The translations under genes and the position numbers were made by a program. From Mesorhizobium sp. WSM4904 (lineage in GTDB: Bacteria > Pseudomonadota > Alphaproteobacteria > Rhizobiales > Rhizobiaceae): DNA of 64,000 bases. The stretch spans positions 4,163,001 through 4,227,000 of the forward strand of contig NZ_CP121354.1 in the NCBI RefSeq assembly GCF_029674545.1, read 5' to 3'. The notes beneath the pieces are model-generated. The model had not been told where the DNA came from. It saw only the letters and a program-made list of their open reading frames with translations, and did not search any database. Positions 16,704-25,255 of the stretch are shown piece by piece (position 1 is the stretch's first letter; every line of letters begins with the position of its first letter).

Positions 16704-18014
16704 ATGAGGGGTAATTTTTCGACAATAACAAAAATGTTTTGGGCCGGCTTGATCGCTGCCGGCCTGTCAATGTCGGCGCCCGCGAAGGCCGCTGAGGACA
16801 CCATCAAGGTCGGCATTCTCCATTCGCTGTCGGGGACCATGGCGATTTCGGAGACGACGTTGAAGGACGTCATGCTGATGCTGATCGAGGAACAGAATGC
16901 CAAGGGCGGCCTGCTCGGCAAGAAGCTCGAGGCGGTCGTCGTCGATCCGGCGTCCAACTGGCCGCTCTTCGCCGAAAAAGCGCGCGAGCTGATTTCGAAG
17001 GACAAGGTGGCGGCGGTGTTCGGCTGCTGGACGTCGGTGTCGCGCAAGTCGGTGCTGCCGGTGTTTTCCGAGCTCGACAACATCCTGTTCTACCCCGTCC
17101 AATATGAGGGCGAGGAGAGCGAGCGCAACGTCTTCTACACGGGCGCGGCGCCGAATCAGCAGGCCATTCCGGCCGTCGACTACCTGATGAGCGCCGATGG
17201 CGGCTCGGTGAAGCGCTGGGTGCTCGAAGGCACCGACTACGTCTATCCGCGCACCACCAACAAGATCCTCGAGGCGTATCTCAAGTCCAAGGGCGTGCCG
17301 GCCGAGGACATCATGGTCAACTACACGCCGTTCGGTTTCTCCGACTGGCAGACCGAGGTCTCGGCGATCAAGAAATTCGGCTCTGCCGGCAAGAAGACGG
17401 CGGTCGTCTCGACGGTCAATGGCGATGCCAACGTGCCGTTCTACAAGGAGCTCGGCAACCAGGGCATCAAGGCCGAAGACATTCCGGTCATGGCCTTCTC
17501 GGTCGGCGAGGAAGAACTGGCCGGTCTCGACACCGGACCTTTGGTCGGCCATCTCGCCGCCTGGAACTACTTTGAAAGCGTCGATACGCCGGAGAACAAG
17601 AAATTCATCGACGACTGGCACAAGTTCATCAAGAACGACAAGCGCACCACCAACGACCCGATGGAAGCCCACTACATCGGCTTCAACATGTGGGTGAAGG
17701 CGGTCGAGAAGGCCGGCACCACCGACCCGGACAAGGTCATCGACGCCATGGTCGGCGTGTCGGTGCCGAATCTCACCGGCGGCTATTCGACCATGATGCC
17801 GAACCACCACATCACCAAGCCGGTGCTGATCGGCGAGATCCAGGCCGACGGCCAGTTCGAGACCGTCTCACAAACACCCGGCCTCGTCATGGGCGACGAA
17901 TGGTCCGACTACCTGCCGGACTCCAAAGACCTGATCTCGGATTGGCGCGCCCCGCTCAGCTGCGGCAACTTCAACGTCGCCACCGGCAAGTGCGGCGGCA
18001 AGGGCACCAACTGA
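16704..18014 (+). CDS. urtA: urea ABC transporter substrate-binding protein
   Basis: A 436-residue periplasmic binding protein of the branched-chain amino acid/urea type. A Sec signal of about 30 residues (ending SAPAKAAED) is followed by the two-lobed fold with UrtA-typical segments: KVGILHSLSGTMAISE, NAKGGLLGKKLEAVVVDPASNWP, FGCWTSVSRKSVLPVFSE, LFYPVQYEGEE and YTGAAPNQQAIPAVDYL. The ATG at 16704 has GGGAG eight bases upstream; a GTG at 16689 is possible but gives no better signal peptide. It is first gene of urtABCDE and sits behind a sigma-54 promoter, so nitrogen-regulated urea capture is the likely role. Confidence 0.95.
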   Translation: MRGNFSTITKMFWAGLIAAGLSMSAPAKAAEDTIKVGILHSLSGTMAISETTLKDVMLMLIEEQNAKGGLLGKKLEAVVVDPASNWPLFAEKARELISKDKVAAVFGCWTSVSRKSVLPVFSELDNILFYPVQYEGEESERNVFYTGAAPNQQAIPAVDYLMSADGGSVKRWVLEGTDYVYPRTTNKILEAYLKSKGVPAEDIMVNYTPFGFSDWQTEVSAIKKFGSAGKKTAVVSTVNGDANVPFYKELGNQGIKAEDIPVMAFSVGEEELAGLDTGPLVGHLAAWNYFESVDTPENKKFIDDWHKFIKNDKRTTNDPMEAHYIGFNMWVKAVEKAGTTDPDKVIDAMVGVSVPNLTGGYSTMMPNHHITKPVLIGEIQADGQFETVSQTPGLVMGDEWSDYLPDSKDLISDWRAPLSCGNFNVATGKCGGKGTN

Positions 18015-18087
18015 TCCCGGTCTGGACCTGGTCCGTGACCTCCCAGGTCTGTCGGATCGCGGCGTGGCCCCGCAATCCGAGACCGCT

Positions 18088-18115
18088 GCCCGGGCGGGCT
18101 TTGGCTGGCCCGGGC
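18088..18115 (+). other. intercistronic hairpin between urtA and urtB
   Basis: The 8-bp palindromic arm GCCCGGGC occurs twice, separated by 12 bases, giving a GC-only stem 73 bases after the urtA stop. It is not followed by a T tract, so it more likely protects the urtA 3' end from exonucleases or partly reduces read-through than terminates fully. This suits a binding-protein gene needed in excess of the permease. Confidence 0.55.
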
Positions 18116-18150
18116 AAAGCCTTCAAACCTTTGAGAGCCGCTCGAAGACG

Positions 18151-19767
18151 ATGATCCTGTTGCGCGTGTTTGGCCTGATGATGCTGCTGACGATGGCAAG
18201 CCTGTTGCCGTCTGGCGCTGCCGAGGGCGATCTTCGCGCCACGATCGCCAAATTCGCGGCCGCCACCGGTTTCTCGGCCACGGAGGCCGTCGTGCGCGAG
18301 CTGGCCGCGAGCGGCGATCCGGCCGTCGAAAGGGCGCTTTCGGCGCTGGCCGAGGGCAATCTCTATATCCGCAAGGCCGATTCCCAGATATTCGTCGGTA
18401 AGGACGCCGGTGACGGCATCGAACTGCTCGATCCGCTGAGCGGCGAAAAGGCAGCCGACGCGGCCAAGGCCGACCTCACCAAGATCAAGGTCAACAACGG
18501 CCTGCGCCGTACGATCCGCGATGCGCTGGGCACGCTGACGCTGCGCGCCAAGGGTCCTGCCGTGCGCCTCGCCGCCGCGGCGACCATGTTCAGGACGCCC
18601 GATGCGGCCAACATCGAGCCGCTCGATGCCGCGATCGCCGCCGAAACCGATCCCGCAGTCAAGGCGATGTTCGAACAGGCGCGCGCGGCATCGGTGCTCG
18701 TTTCCGATAAGCCGGAAGCCGACAAGCTCGCCGCCATCTCGATGATCGCGGCGCGCGGCGACCGCGACGCGCTGTCGTTGCTGACCTCGGTCGAGGCCGG
18801 CGCTCAGGGCGCTGTCAAGGACGCGGCGTCCGCCGCCATCGGACATATCAATTCGACGCTGGCGTTGTGGGATGCCGGCCAGAACATCTGGTACGGCATC
18901 TCGCTCGGATCGGTGCTGCTGTTGGCCGCGATCGGCCTTGCCATCACCTTCGGCGTCATGGGTGTCATCAACATGGCGCATGGCGAGATGGTGATGCTCG
19001 GCGCCTACACGACTTTCGTCGTCCAGCAGGTGATCCGCAGCTCTTTTCCTGGCCTGTTCGACTGGTCGCTGGTCATCGCGCTGCCGCTTGCCTTTCTCGT
19101 CGCAGCGCTGGTCGGGCTTGCCATCGAGCGCGGCATCATCCGCTTCCTCTACGGCCGGCCGCTCGAGACGCTTTTGGCAACCTGGGGCGTCTCGCTCATC
19201 CTGCAGCAGGCGGTGCGTACCATCTTCGGGCCGACCAACCAGGAGGTCGGCAATCCGTCCTGGATGTCGGGCTCGTTCGACATCGGACAGCTCGCCATCA
19301 CCTGGAACCGGCTGTGGATCCTGGTGTTCGCGCTCGTCGTTTTCGCGGTGCTGCTCTACGTCATGAAGCGCACGCCCTGGGGCCTGCAGATGCGCGCCGT
19401 CACCGCCAACCGCCGCATGGCGGCTTCGATGGGCATCAGGACGCCTTGGGTCGACGCGCTGACCTTCGCGCTGGGCTCCGGCATCGCCGGCATTGCCGGC
19501 GTCGCGCTCAGCCAGATCGACAACGTCTCGCCCAATCTCGGCCGCGGCTACATCATCGACAGTTTCATGGTCGTCGTCTTCGGCGGCGTCGGCAATCTCT
19601 GGGGCACGCTGGTCGGCGCCTTCTCGCTCGGCATTGTCAACAAATTTCTCGAGCCTTATGCCGGCGCGGTGCTCGGCAAGATCGTCGTGCTGGTGCTGAT
19701 CATCCTGTTCATCCAGAAACGCCCGCGCGGCCTGTTCGCGCTGAAGGGCAGGGCGGTGGAAGCATGA
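18151..19767 (+). CDS. urtB: urea ABC transporter permease UrtB
   Basis: A 538-residue permease. After a signal-like hydrophobic N-terminus there is an extracytoplasmic helical domain of about 220 residues, typical of UrtB and absent from LivH. The membrane domain then starts near NIWYGISLGSVLLLAAIGLAITFGVMG, with the family motif NMAHGEMVMLGAY and later AVTANRRMAASMGI, GIAGVALSQIDNVSPNLG and VVVFGGVGNLWGT. The ATG at 18151 follows GAAGACG; in-frame codons upstream add an implausible extension. The stop overlaps the urtC start (ATGA). It forms half of the membrane channel for urea. Confidence 0.94.
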   Translation: MILLRVFGLMMLLTMASLLPSGAAEGDLRATIAKFAAATGFSATEAVVRELAASGDPAVERALSALAEGNLYIRKADSQIFVGKDAGDGIELLDPLSGEKAADAAKADLTKIKVNNGLRRTIRDALGTLTLRAKGPAVRLAAAATMFRTPDAANIEPLDAAIAAETDPAVKAMFEQARAASVLVSDKPEADKLAAISMIAARGDRDALSLLTSVEAGAQGAVKDAASAAIGHINSTLALWDAGQNIWYGISLGSVLLLAAIGLAITFGVMGVINMAHGEMVMLGAYTTFVVQQVIRSSFPGLFDWSLVIALPLAFLVAALVGLAIERGIIRFLYGRPLETLLATWGVSLILQQAVRTIFGPTNQEVGNPSWMSGSFDIGQLAITWNRLWILVFALVVFAVLLYVMKRTPWGLQMRAVTANRRMAASMGIRTPWVDALTFALGSGIAGIAGVALSQIDNVSPNLGRGYIIDSFMVVVFGGVGNLWGTLVGAFSLGIVNKFLEPYAGAVLGKIVVLVLIILFIQKRPRGLFALKGRAVEA

Positions 19768-20987
19768 TCGCCCAACGCCTGTTCGGCGCCGACCGGCGCA
19801 TCGCCGTCACGATCTTCGTCCTGCTGGCGGCCGCCATGATCGTGCCGCTGCTCAACCTCGCTGTTTCGCCGTCGAGCGCGTTCTATGTCCCGCCCTATAT
19901 CGTGGCGCTGCTCGGCAAGTATCTCTGCTATGCGCTGCTCGCCCTGGCGCTCGACCTGGTCTGGGGTTATTGCGGCATCCTCTCGCTCGGCCACGGCGCC
20001 TTCTTCGCGCTCGGCGGCTATGCGATGGGCATGTATCTGATGCGCCAGATCGGCTCGCGCGGCGTCTACGGCAACCCGATCCTGCCCGACTTCATGGTGT
20101 TCCTGAACTACAAGGAATTGCCCTGGTTCTGGTACGGCTTCGACCATTTCTGGCTCGCGGCGCTCATGGTGCTCGCCGTGCCCGGGTTGCTTGCCTTCGT
20201 CTTCGGCTGGTTCGCCTTCCGCAGCCGCGTCACCGGCGTCTATCTCTCGATCATCACGCAGGCGATGACCTATGCGCTGCTGCTCGCCTTCTTCCGCAAC
20301 GACATGGGTTTTGGCGGCAACAACGGCCTGACCGACTTCAAGGACATTCTCGGCTTCAACGTGCAGGCAGACGCGACGCGCTCGGCACTGTTCGCCGCGA
20401 GCGCGGTCACGCTGGCGCTGGCCGTCTTCGTCACCGCGGCGATCGTCCGCTCCAAATACGGCAAGCTGCTGATGGCGGTGCGCGACGCCGAAAGCCGCAC
20501 CCGCTTCCTCGGCTGGCGGGCGGAGAACGTCAAGCTGTTCGTCTTCACCGTCTCGGCGATCATGGCCGGCATTGCCGGCGCGCTTTACGTGCCGCAGGTC
20601 GGCATCATCAATCCCGGCGAGTTCGATCCGGCGAATTCGATCGAGGTGGTGATCTGGACCGCCGTCGGCGGTCGCGGCACCATCGTCGGTCCGATCATCG
20701 GCGCGCTGCTCGTCAACGCGGGAAAATCCTGGTTCACCGGCGTGCTGCCGGAATTCTGGCTGTTCGCACTGGGCGGATTGTTCGTCGCCGTCACGCTGTT
20801 CCTGCCGAAAGGCGTCGTCGGCACCTGGGATGGCTGGCGCGGCAAGGCCAAGGCACTGCGCGCGGCCTCGCTCGCTGCGGAGGTCGGCACAGATACCGTC
20901 GCGCCGCCGCCGAAGATCATGCGCTCGGCGGCGAGGACGCCCGGCGCCTGGTCCGCCACCGGCCCCGAACCGCAGCCGGCGGAGTGA
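19764..20987 (+). CDS. urtC: urea ABC transporter permease UrtC
   Basis: A 407-residue LivM-like permease with about ten hydrophobic helices. Family stretches are LALDLVWGYCGILSLGHGAFFALGGY, then RFLGWRAENVKLFVFTVSAIMAG and EVVIWTAVGGRGTIVGPIIGA. UrtC-specific is the loop with PILPDFMVFLNYKELPWFWYG. The start at 19764 overlaps the urtB stop by four bases; the same frame is open further upstream, antisense-free but only as a shadow of urtB. The C-terminal tail (about 45 residues) is cytoplasmic and proline-rich. It pairs with UrtB as the translocation pore. Confidence 0.94.
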   Translation: MIAQRLFGADRRIAVTIFVLLAAAMIVPLLNLAVSPSSAFYVPPYIVALLGKYLCYALLALALDLVWGYCGILSLGHGAFFALGGYAMGMYLMRQIGSRGVYGNPILPDFMVFLNYKELPWFWYGFDHFWLAALMVLAVPGLLAFVFGWFAFRSRVTGVYLSIITQAMTYALLLAFFRNDMGFGGNNGLTDFKDILGFNVQADATRSALFAASAVTLALAVFVTAAIVRSKYGKLLMAVRDAESRTRFLGWRAENVKLFVFTVSAIMAGIAGALYVPQVGIINPGEFDPANSIEVVIWTAVGGRGTIVGPIIGALLVNAGKSWFTGVLPEFWLFALGGLFVAVTLFLPKGVVGTWDGWRGKAKALRAASLAAEVGTDTVAPPPKIMRSAARTPGAWSATGPEPQPAE

Positions 20988-20993
20988 GCGACC

Positions 20994-21740
20994 ATGGGCA
21001 AGTCGAACACCATCCTCTATCTCGACGGCGTCTCGGTTTCCTTCGACGGGTTTCGCGCCATCAACAATCTGTCGCTGGTGCTCGACAAGGGCGAGATGCG
21101 CGCGATCATCGGCCCTAACGGCGCCGGCAAGACGACCATGATGGACATCGTCACCGGCAAGACGCGGCCGGACGAGGGCGAGGTCTTCTTCGATGGCCAG
21201 GTCGATCTCACCCGGCATGACGAGGCCGAGATCGCCATGATGGGCATCGGCCGCAAATTCCAGAAGCCGACCGTCTTCGAAAGCCACAGTGTCGAGGACA
21301 ATCTGATGCTGGCGCTGAAGGGTCCGCGCTCGATCTTCCCGGCGCTCTTCCATCGTCGCTCGGCCGCCGAGACGCGGCGCATCGACGATATCCTCGGTAT
21401 CATCCGTCTCGGCGACAAGCGCGACGAACTCGCCGCCAATCTGAGCCACGGTCAGAAACAGTGGCTGGAGATCGGCATGCTCTTGGCGCAGGACCCGAAG
21501 CTGCTGCTCGTCGACGAGCCGGTCGCCGGCATGACCGATGCCGAAACCGAGGAGACCGCGCGTCTGCTGAAGGACATTGCCCGCGATCATTCGGTGATCG
21601 TGGTCGAGCACGACATGCATTTCGTGCGCAAGCTCGGCGTCAAGGTCACCTGCCTGCACGAAGGCTCGGTGCTGTCGGAGGGCACGCTCGATTTCGTTTC
21701 GGCCGACGAGCGCGTCGTCGAAGTCTATCTGGGGCGCTAA
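20994..21740 (+). CDS. urtD: urea ABC transporter ATPase UrtD
   Basis: A 248-residue ABC ATPase of the LivG/UrtD group. Walker A is GPNGAGKTT (about residues 41-49), the signature is LSHGQKQ (the usual UrtD variant of LSGGQ), Walker B is LLLVDEP and the switch histidine is in VVEHD. It begins six bases after the urtC stop with GGAG overlapping that stop region. Together with UrtE it powers urea uptake through UrtBC. Confidence 0.94.
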   Translation: MGKSNTILYLDGVSVSFDGFRAINNLSLVLDKGEMRAIIGPNGAGKTTMMDIVTGKTRPDEGEVFFDGQVDLTRHDEAEIAMMGIGRKFQKPTVFESHSVEDNLMLALKGPRSIFPALFHRRSAAETRRIDDILGIIRLGDKRDELAANLSHGQKQWLEIGMLLAQDPKLLLVDEPVAGMTDAETEETARLLKDIARDHSVIVVEHDMHFVRKLGVKVTCLHEGSVLSEGTLDFVSADERVVEVYLGR

Positions 21741-21742
21741 GC

Positions 21743-21808
21743 ATGATCTGGCGGGTTCCGTTCCACCGTTTCGATTTCGCCTTCCTGAAGCGCTGGAGAA
21801 GGGGCTGA
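21743..21808 (+). CDS. possible 21-residue peptide between urtD and urtE
   Basis: An ATG two bases after the urtD stop opens a 21-codon frame (MIWRVPFHRFDFAFLKRWRRG) that ends two bases before the urtE ATG. The peptide is strongly basic and aromatic. It fits exactly into the intercistronic gap, so translating ribosomes could pass through it to urtE. No good Shine-Dalgarno of its own is visible (the urtD end GGGGCGCTAAGC is weak). It may simply be the spacer in an open frame; conservation in relatives would decide. Confidence 0.25.
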   Translation: MIWRVPFHRFDFAFLKRWRRG

Positions 21809-21810
21809 CC

Positions 21811-22506
21811 ATGCTCGAAGTCTCCAACGCCACGCTCCACTACGGCGCCGCCCAGGCACTGCGCGGCGTTTCGCTGAAGGCCGGCGCGGGCAAGATCACC
21901 TGCGTGCTCGGCCGTAACGGCGTCGGCAAGACCAGTTTGATGAGATCGATCGTCGGCCATCACCGGCTGACGAGCGGAAGCGTTGCCTTCGAGGGGAAGG
22001 CGCTCGACCGGAGCGCGGCATATGATCGCGCCCGGTCGGGCATCGCATTCGTGCCGCAGGGCAGGGAGATCTTCCCGCTGCTGACGGTGCGCGAGAACCT
22101 GGAATCGGGCTTCGCGCCGCTCAGGCGCGGCGACCGCAGCGTTCCAGCGCATGTCTTCGAGCTGTTCCCGGTGCTGAAGCAGATGCTGGGTCGCCGCGGC
22201 GGCGATCTCTCCGGTGGCCAGCAGCAGCAGCTCGCCATCGGCCGCGCGCTGGTGATGCGGCCGAAGCTGCTCGTGCTCGACGAGCCGACCGAAGGCATCC
22301 AGCCGTCGATCATCAAGGATATCGGCCGCGCGATCCGCTATCTGCGCGACCAGGCCGGAATCGCGGTGCTGCTGGTCGAGCAATATCTCGACTTCTGCCG
22401 CGAGCTTGCCGACGAGGTCAACATCATGGACCGCGGCCAGATCGTGCACACCGGACCGGCCGAGGATCTCGACAGGGCGGACGTGCGGAAGTTTTTGACA
22501 GTATAA
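21811..22506 (+). CDS. urtE: urea ABC transporter ATPase UrtE
   Basis: A 231-residue LivF-like ABC ATPase. Walker A is GRNGVGKTS, the signature LSGGQQQQLAIGRAL, Walker B LLVLDEPTEGIQPS (the EGIQPS continuation is typical of UrtE) and the switch region LLVEQY, with Gln in place of His-Asp as is normal in LivF/UrtE. GAGAAGGGG precedes the ATG. It is last gene of the urt operon; a dispersed inverted repeat begins 10 bases after its stop. Confidence 0.94.
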   Translation: MLEVSNATLHYGAAQALRGVSLKAGAGKITCVLGRNGVGKTSLMRSIVGHHRLTSGSVAFEGKALDRSAAYDRARSGIAFVPQGREIFPLLTVRENLESGFAPLRRGDRSVPAHVFELFPVLKQMLGRRGGDLSGGQQQQLAIGRALVMRPKLLVLDEPTEGIQPSIIKDIGRAIRYLRDQAGIAVLLVEQYLDFCRELADEVNIMDRGQIVHTGPAEDLDRADVRKFLTV

Positions 22507-22515
22507 CGCGCCTCG

Positions 22516-22739
22516 TCGTCATCCTTGGGCGAAGCAAGGAGTGAAGCGACGCGGCGCAGACCCAAGGATCCATTCCGTGACGCTGGCCGAAGAGTGCTGC
22601 GACAGAGAATAGATTCTTGTGTGGCGGCCCCAACCATTTCCGGATTCTGCACCGATAGTGACATTTGGAAGTAACGGCAGGATCCTGGGTCTTCGCTCCG
22701 CTTCGCGTCGCTACGCCCAAGGATGACGAACTCATTCTA
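22516..22739. repeat. dispersed element with long imperfect inverted arms (family C)
   Basis: The left arm (22516-22571, beginning TCGTCATCCTTGGGCG) reappears inverted at 22679-22739 (ending CGCCCAAGGATGACGA). Both inner ends carry GGATCC or GGATCCTG. About 105 bases lie between. Such elements near gene ends are frequent in Mesorhizobium genomes as far as I recall, and the fold may serve as urtE transcript end. The rest of the 420-base gap to the next gene (22740-22926) shows no gene. Confidence 0.75.
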
Positions 22740-22926
22740 CTCTGGCGGCTTCAAAGCTGCATGTTAGTCTTTCCCTGGCCTTGGTGAGTCGGCCGCTTTC
22801 CGTACCAGTCGCGAATGAGGGGAAGGGGCGCTCAGCCGGCAAGTTCCACGCAAGCAAGCCTGCCTAGCTTTCTCCTGAGTGATTGTCGGTCGATGCGTCC
22901 AACAAGGAACTTGCCAGGGGAAGGCG

Positions 22927-23103
22927 ATGGAACGTTTTGTCGAGGACTATCAGAAGCGGCGCCTCACCGAACGCATCGACATCATGACGGCGATCAACAT
23001 CCTGATGTCGCAAGGCTACGACGAGGACGATCTGCTTGGAGAAATAACCAAGGTCTTTTACGTCGACCTCGACGCCTATAACGAAGTGATCGGGCATCAC
23101 TGA
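22927..23103 (+). CDS. small conserved-looking protein, unknown function
   Basis: A 58-residue acidic, helical protein (MERFVEDYQKRRLTERIDI at its start, GYDEDDLLGEITKVFYVD in the middle). An AGGGGAAGG ribosome binding site precedes the ATG at 22927, which is strong support for a real gene. There is no signal peptide and no cysteine pair. The alternating charged and hydrophobic pattern suggests a compact helical domain, perhaps binding a partner protein. I do not recognise the family. It stands alone and is followed by two family A repeats. Confidence 0.7.
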   Translation: MERFVEDYQKRRLTERIDIMTAINILMSQGYDEDDLLGEITKVFYVDLDAYNEVIGHH

Positions 23104-23118
23104 CCGCTTGAGCCGCTA

Positions 23119-23214
23119 GAGCGTTTCACCGTTTCACCGAAACGGCGAACCGCTCTATCTCTTTGACGCAATTCCGGACGGAAAGCCGCTCACACCTTTC
23201 CTGGAATTGCTTTA
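23119..23214 (+). repeat. family A repeat copy 2
   Basis: A full two-hairpin copy: GAGCGTTTCACC ... GAACCGCTC, then GCAATTCCGGACGGAAAG and CTTTCCTGGAATTGC. It starts 16 bases after the small gene at 22927. Confidence 0.88.
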
Positions 23215-23219
23215 GGGAT

Positions 23220-23290
23220 TGACGCAATTCCGGACGGAAGGCTACGGCGAAGTCGCCGAGCCCGATCGTTTCACGCTTTTCCTGGAATTG
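23220..23290 (+). repeat. family A repeat copy 3, second hairpin only, with insert
   Basis: It repeats only the GCAATTCCGGACGGAA ... CTTTTCCTGGAATTG half and carries an extra GGCGAAGTCGCCGAGCCCGA block inside the hairpin. The same insert occurs in the copy at 25153. It directly follows copy 2 and abuts the end of the diguanylate cyclase gene. Confidence 0.85.
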
Positions 23291-23298
23291 TCAGAGCT

Positions 23299-24444
23299 TC
23301 AAGCGCAGCGGCGGATGTCGAGCACACGGTTGCGGCCGCCGCGCTTGGCTGCGTAAAGCGCCTTGTCGGCGGCGCTGAGCACCTTGTCGAATTTCGTGCC
23401 TTCATTGCTGCCAAAGGCGAAGCCGGCGCTCACCGTGCATTTCAACAGGCCCGTCTCGGTTTCGATCGTCCGCGCCGCGAAGGCCATCCTTATCCGTTCG
23501 GCCGTGCTCTCGACCATCTCCGGCAAGGTGCGTTTCAGCACCAGCGCGAACTCCTCGCCGCCCATGCGGGCAGCGACATCGTTCGGGCGCAGATTGCCGG
23601 CCAGTTCTTCGGCGAAAACCTTCAGCACCTCGTCGCCGGCGGCGTGGCCGAACTGGTCGTTGATCGCCTTGAAGCCGTCGAGGTCGAACACGACCACCGC
23701 CATGAAGGCGCCGACGGGCATCTTGCCATGCAGGTCGAACAACGCGCGACGGTTGAGCAGCCCGGTCAGCGCATCGGTCTCAGCCTCGCGCTTGTGGTGG
23801 CGCGCGAGCCGCCCCTGGTTGAGCGCCAGCGACAGCGCGCCGATGCCGGTCATCGAGGCGATGACGATGACCAGGCTCAGATCCTCGGCCCAGTTGCTCG
23901 GTGCGTGGCCGAGGACCAGCCTGCCCTCCCATGCCAGCACGGCCGCGCACAGCACGAAGGACGCGGCGGTCAGCGAATAAAGCAGCGCCACGCCAATAAG
24001 CTGCGCCGGCGCTTCCCCTCGGCCCTTCCAATACTCATACGCGGTGCCGAACAGAAGCAGCGCTGCAAGAAAATTCTCCAGCATGAAGCCCAGCCCGTCA
24101 TAGCCGAGCGCCATCGGCGGCAGAGCCAGCGCGAAGGAGATGCCGGCGCCAAGCGCGATGCGCGGCAGCGGCGAGCGGCCGGTCCGGAACTGGTGGGCGG
24201 CGCCAAGCATTACCGAGAAGCCGAGCAGGAGCAGCGCCAGCGTCAGGACGCCGAGGGCCGCTCCGGGCGCTGCGATATAGGCGTCATAGGCAAAGACCTC
24301 GGCCACAACCACAAGCACGCTGATCGCCCATGTCAGCAGGAACTTGTCGGAACGGGCGGTCAGCCAGGTTCCGAACAGCGTGAGGCTGAGGCAGGCGGCG
24401 GAGAAGCCGACGGCCAGCAGCAATGAGTTGTAGTCGAGCAGCAT
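23299..24444 (-). CDS. GGDEF-domain diguanylate cyclase, membrane-bound
   Basis: A 381-residue protein. About seven N-terminal transmembrane helices (residues 1-200) form a sensory membrane module. They are followed by a GGDEF domain starting near AETDALTGLLNRRALFD, with the active-site motif GGEEF and a product-inhibition site RPND exactly five residues before it (RxxD I-site). It should make c-di-GMP from two GTP and be feedback-inhibited. No EAL domain is present. The ATG at 24444 fits the first helix; the upstream frame to 24477 lacks a better start. It is monocistronic, convergent with the small gene at 22927. Confidence 0.9.
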   Translation of the reverse strand: MLLDYNSLLLAVGFSAACLSLTLFGTWLTARSDKFLLTWAISVLVVVAEVFAYDAYIAAPGAALGVLTLALLLLGFSVMLGAAHQFRTGRSPLPRIALGAGISFALALPPMALGYDGLGFMLENFLAALLLFGTAYEYWKGRGEAPAQLIGVALLYSLTAASFVLCAAVLAWEGRLVLGHAPSNWAEDLSLVIVIASMTGIGALSLALNQGRLARHHKREAETDALTGLLNRRALFDLHGKMPVGAFMAVVVFDLDGFKAINDQFGHAAGDEVLKVFAEELAGNLRPNDVAARMGGEEFALVLKRTLPEMVESTAERIRMAFAARTIETETGLLKCTVSAGFAFGSNEGTKFDKVLSAADKALYAAKRGGRNRVLDIRRCA

Positions 24445-24556
24445 GCACCCGTCCTTGCCAGCGCCGGGCTTCTGCAACCTGGCGTAGGTGCCTTAATGCG
24501 GCAAGGAAGTATCGATTACGTTACGATAGTGGTGAAGATGCCATAATTCCGGGGCG

Positions 24557-24811
24557 TCAGAGGACCGCCACCGACAACAGCAGTATGATGCCGACCCCCA
24601 TCATCACCAGACCCGGCCAATTCTGCGACAGGCCGAGGAAACCGAGTCCGCGCCGCCGCGGCTCCAGTGTTGGGCCTGGTGTTGCCAGGTTCGGCGCCGG
24701 ACGATCCGGCGCCGTAGATGCTGGATCGCTTAGGCGCCCACGCCTCAAAGTGGCGCCTGCCATGTACACGACGCCGGCAATGGTAAGCAACGCACCGAGG
24801 ATGGCGATCAT
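24557..24811 (-). CDS. small two-helix membrane protein
   Basis: An 84-residue protein. A first transmembrane helix (MIAILGALLTIAGVVYMAGA) is followed by a basic, Pro/Arg-rich loop and a second helix (WPGLVMMGVGIILLLSVAVL) at the extreme C-terminus. A GGAGCGAGG-type site precedes the ATG. Function is unknown. Both termini would lie on the same side of the membrane. It is oriented like the diguanylate cyclase gene 112 bases downstream but need not be cotranscribed. Confidence 0.65.
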   Translation of the reverse strand: MIAILGALLTIAGVVYMAGATLRRGRLSDPASTAPDRPAPNLATPGPTLEPRRRGLGFLGLSQNWPGLVMMGVGIILLLSVAVL

Positions 24812-24930
24812 CTTTCCTCGCTCCTTTCCGACGCCGTGGGATTTGGCAAGCGTTCGGGAGGTGGCTGCCTCGCCGTGCCGACCTTCGGCGAGACGAGTGG
24901 TGCGACTTCAGTCTCTGCGGTCGGCGGCTT

Positions 24931-25035
24931 AAAGCGCGTCGCGCTGAAACGGATTCAGACGACGCGCTTTAAGTCCTCGTTTTGATGCATGTCGTTTCTC
25001 CCAAAACCGCTGCGCACTTTTGGGCGACATGCATT
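24931..25035. repeat. dispersed two-hairpin repeat, family B copy 1
   Basis: Two perfect-stem hairpins lie in tandem: AAAGCGCGTCG ... CGACGCGCTTT, and TGCATGTCG plus CCCAAAA ... TTTTGGG plus CGACATGCA. A copy of the second hairpin lies at 41851. The gap 24812-25252 holds this repeat, a family A copy and otherwise nothing I can interpret. Confidence 0.8.
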
Positions 25036-25152
25036 AGGCAGAACGGTCAAGGTGGCTGACAGGTTCCGACAAGCCAACCGCCGACTGGCGTCGCGTGACG
25101 CGCCGGGCAGAGCTCCGGCGTTTGAATAGGCCGCGGTGGATGTCCGCACTCT

Positions 25153-25255
25153 GGAACAGTTCATCGTTTCACGCACGGGAACGCAATTTCGGACGGAAGG
25201 CTGGGGCGAAGTCGCCGAGCCCGACCCGTTACACACTTTTCCTGGAATTGCCCTA
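25153..25255 (+). repeat. family A repeat copy 4, insert-bearing
   Basis: GAACAGTTCATCGTTTCACG is followed by GCAATTTCGGACGGAAGG, the GGCGAAGTCGCCGAGCCCGA insert also found at 23220, and ACACTTTTCCTGGAATTGC. It supplies the 3' end sequence of the DUF72 gene, whose TAG stop lies inside it. Confidence 0.85.

Noticed and set aside
19656..21833. Long open frame (725 codons) on the minus strand
   Set aside because: Antisense to urtC and urtD; low-complexity acidic/Arg-rich translation typical of GC-rich shadows.
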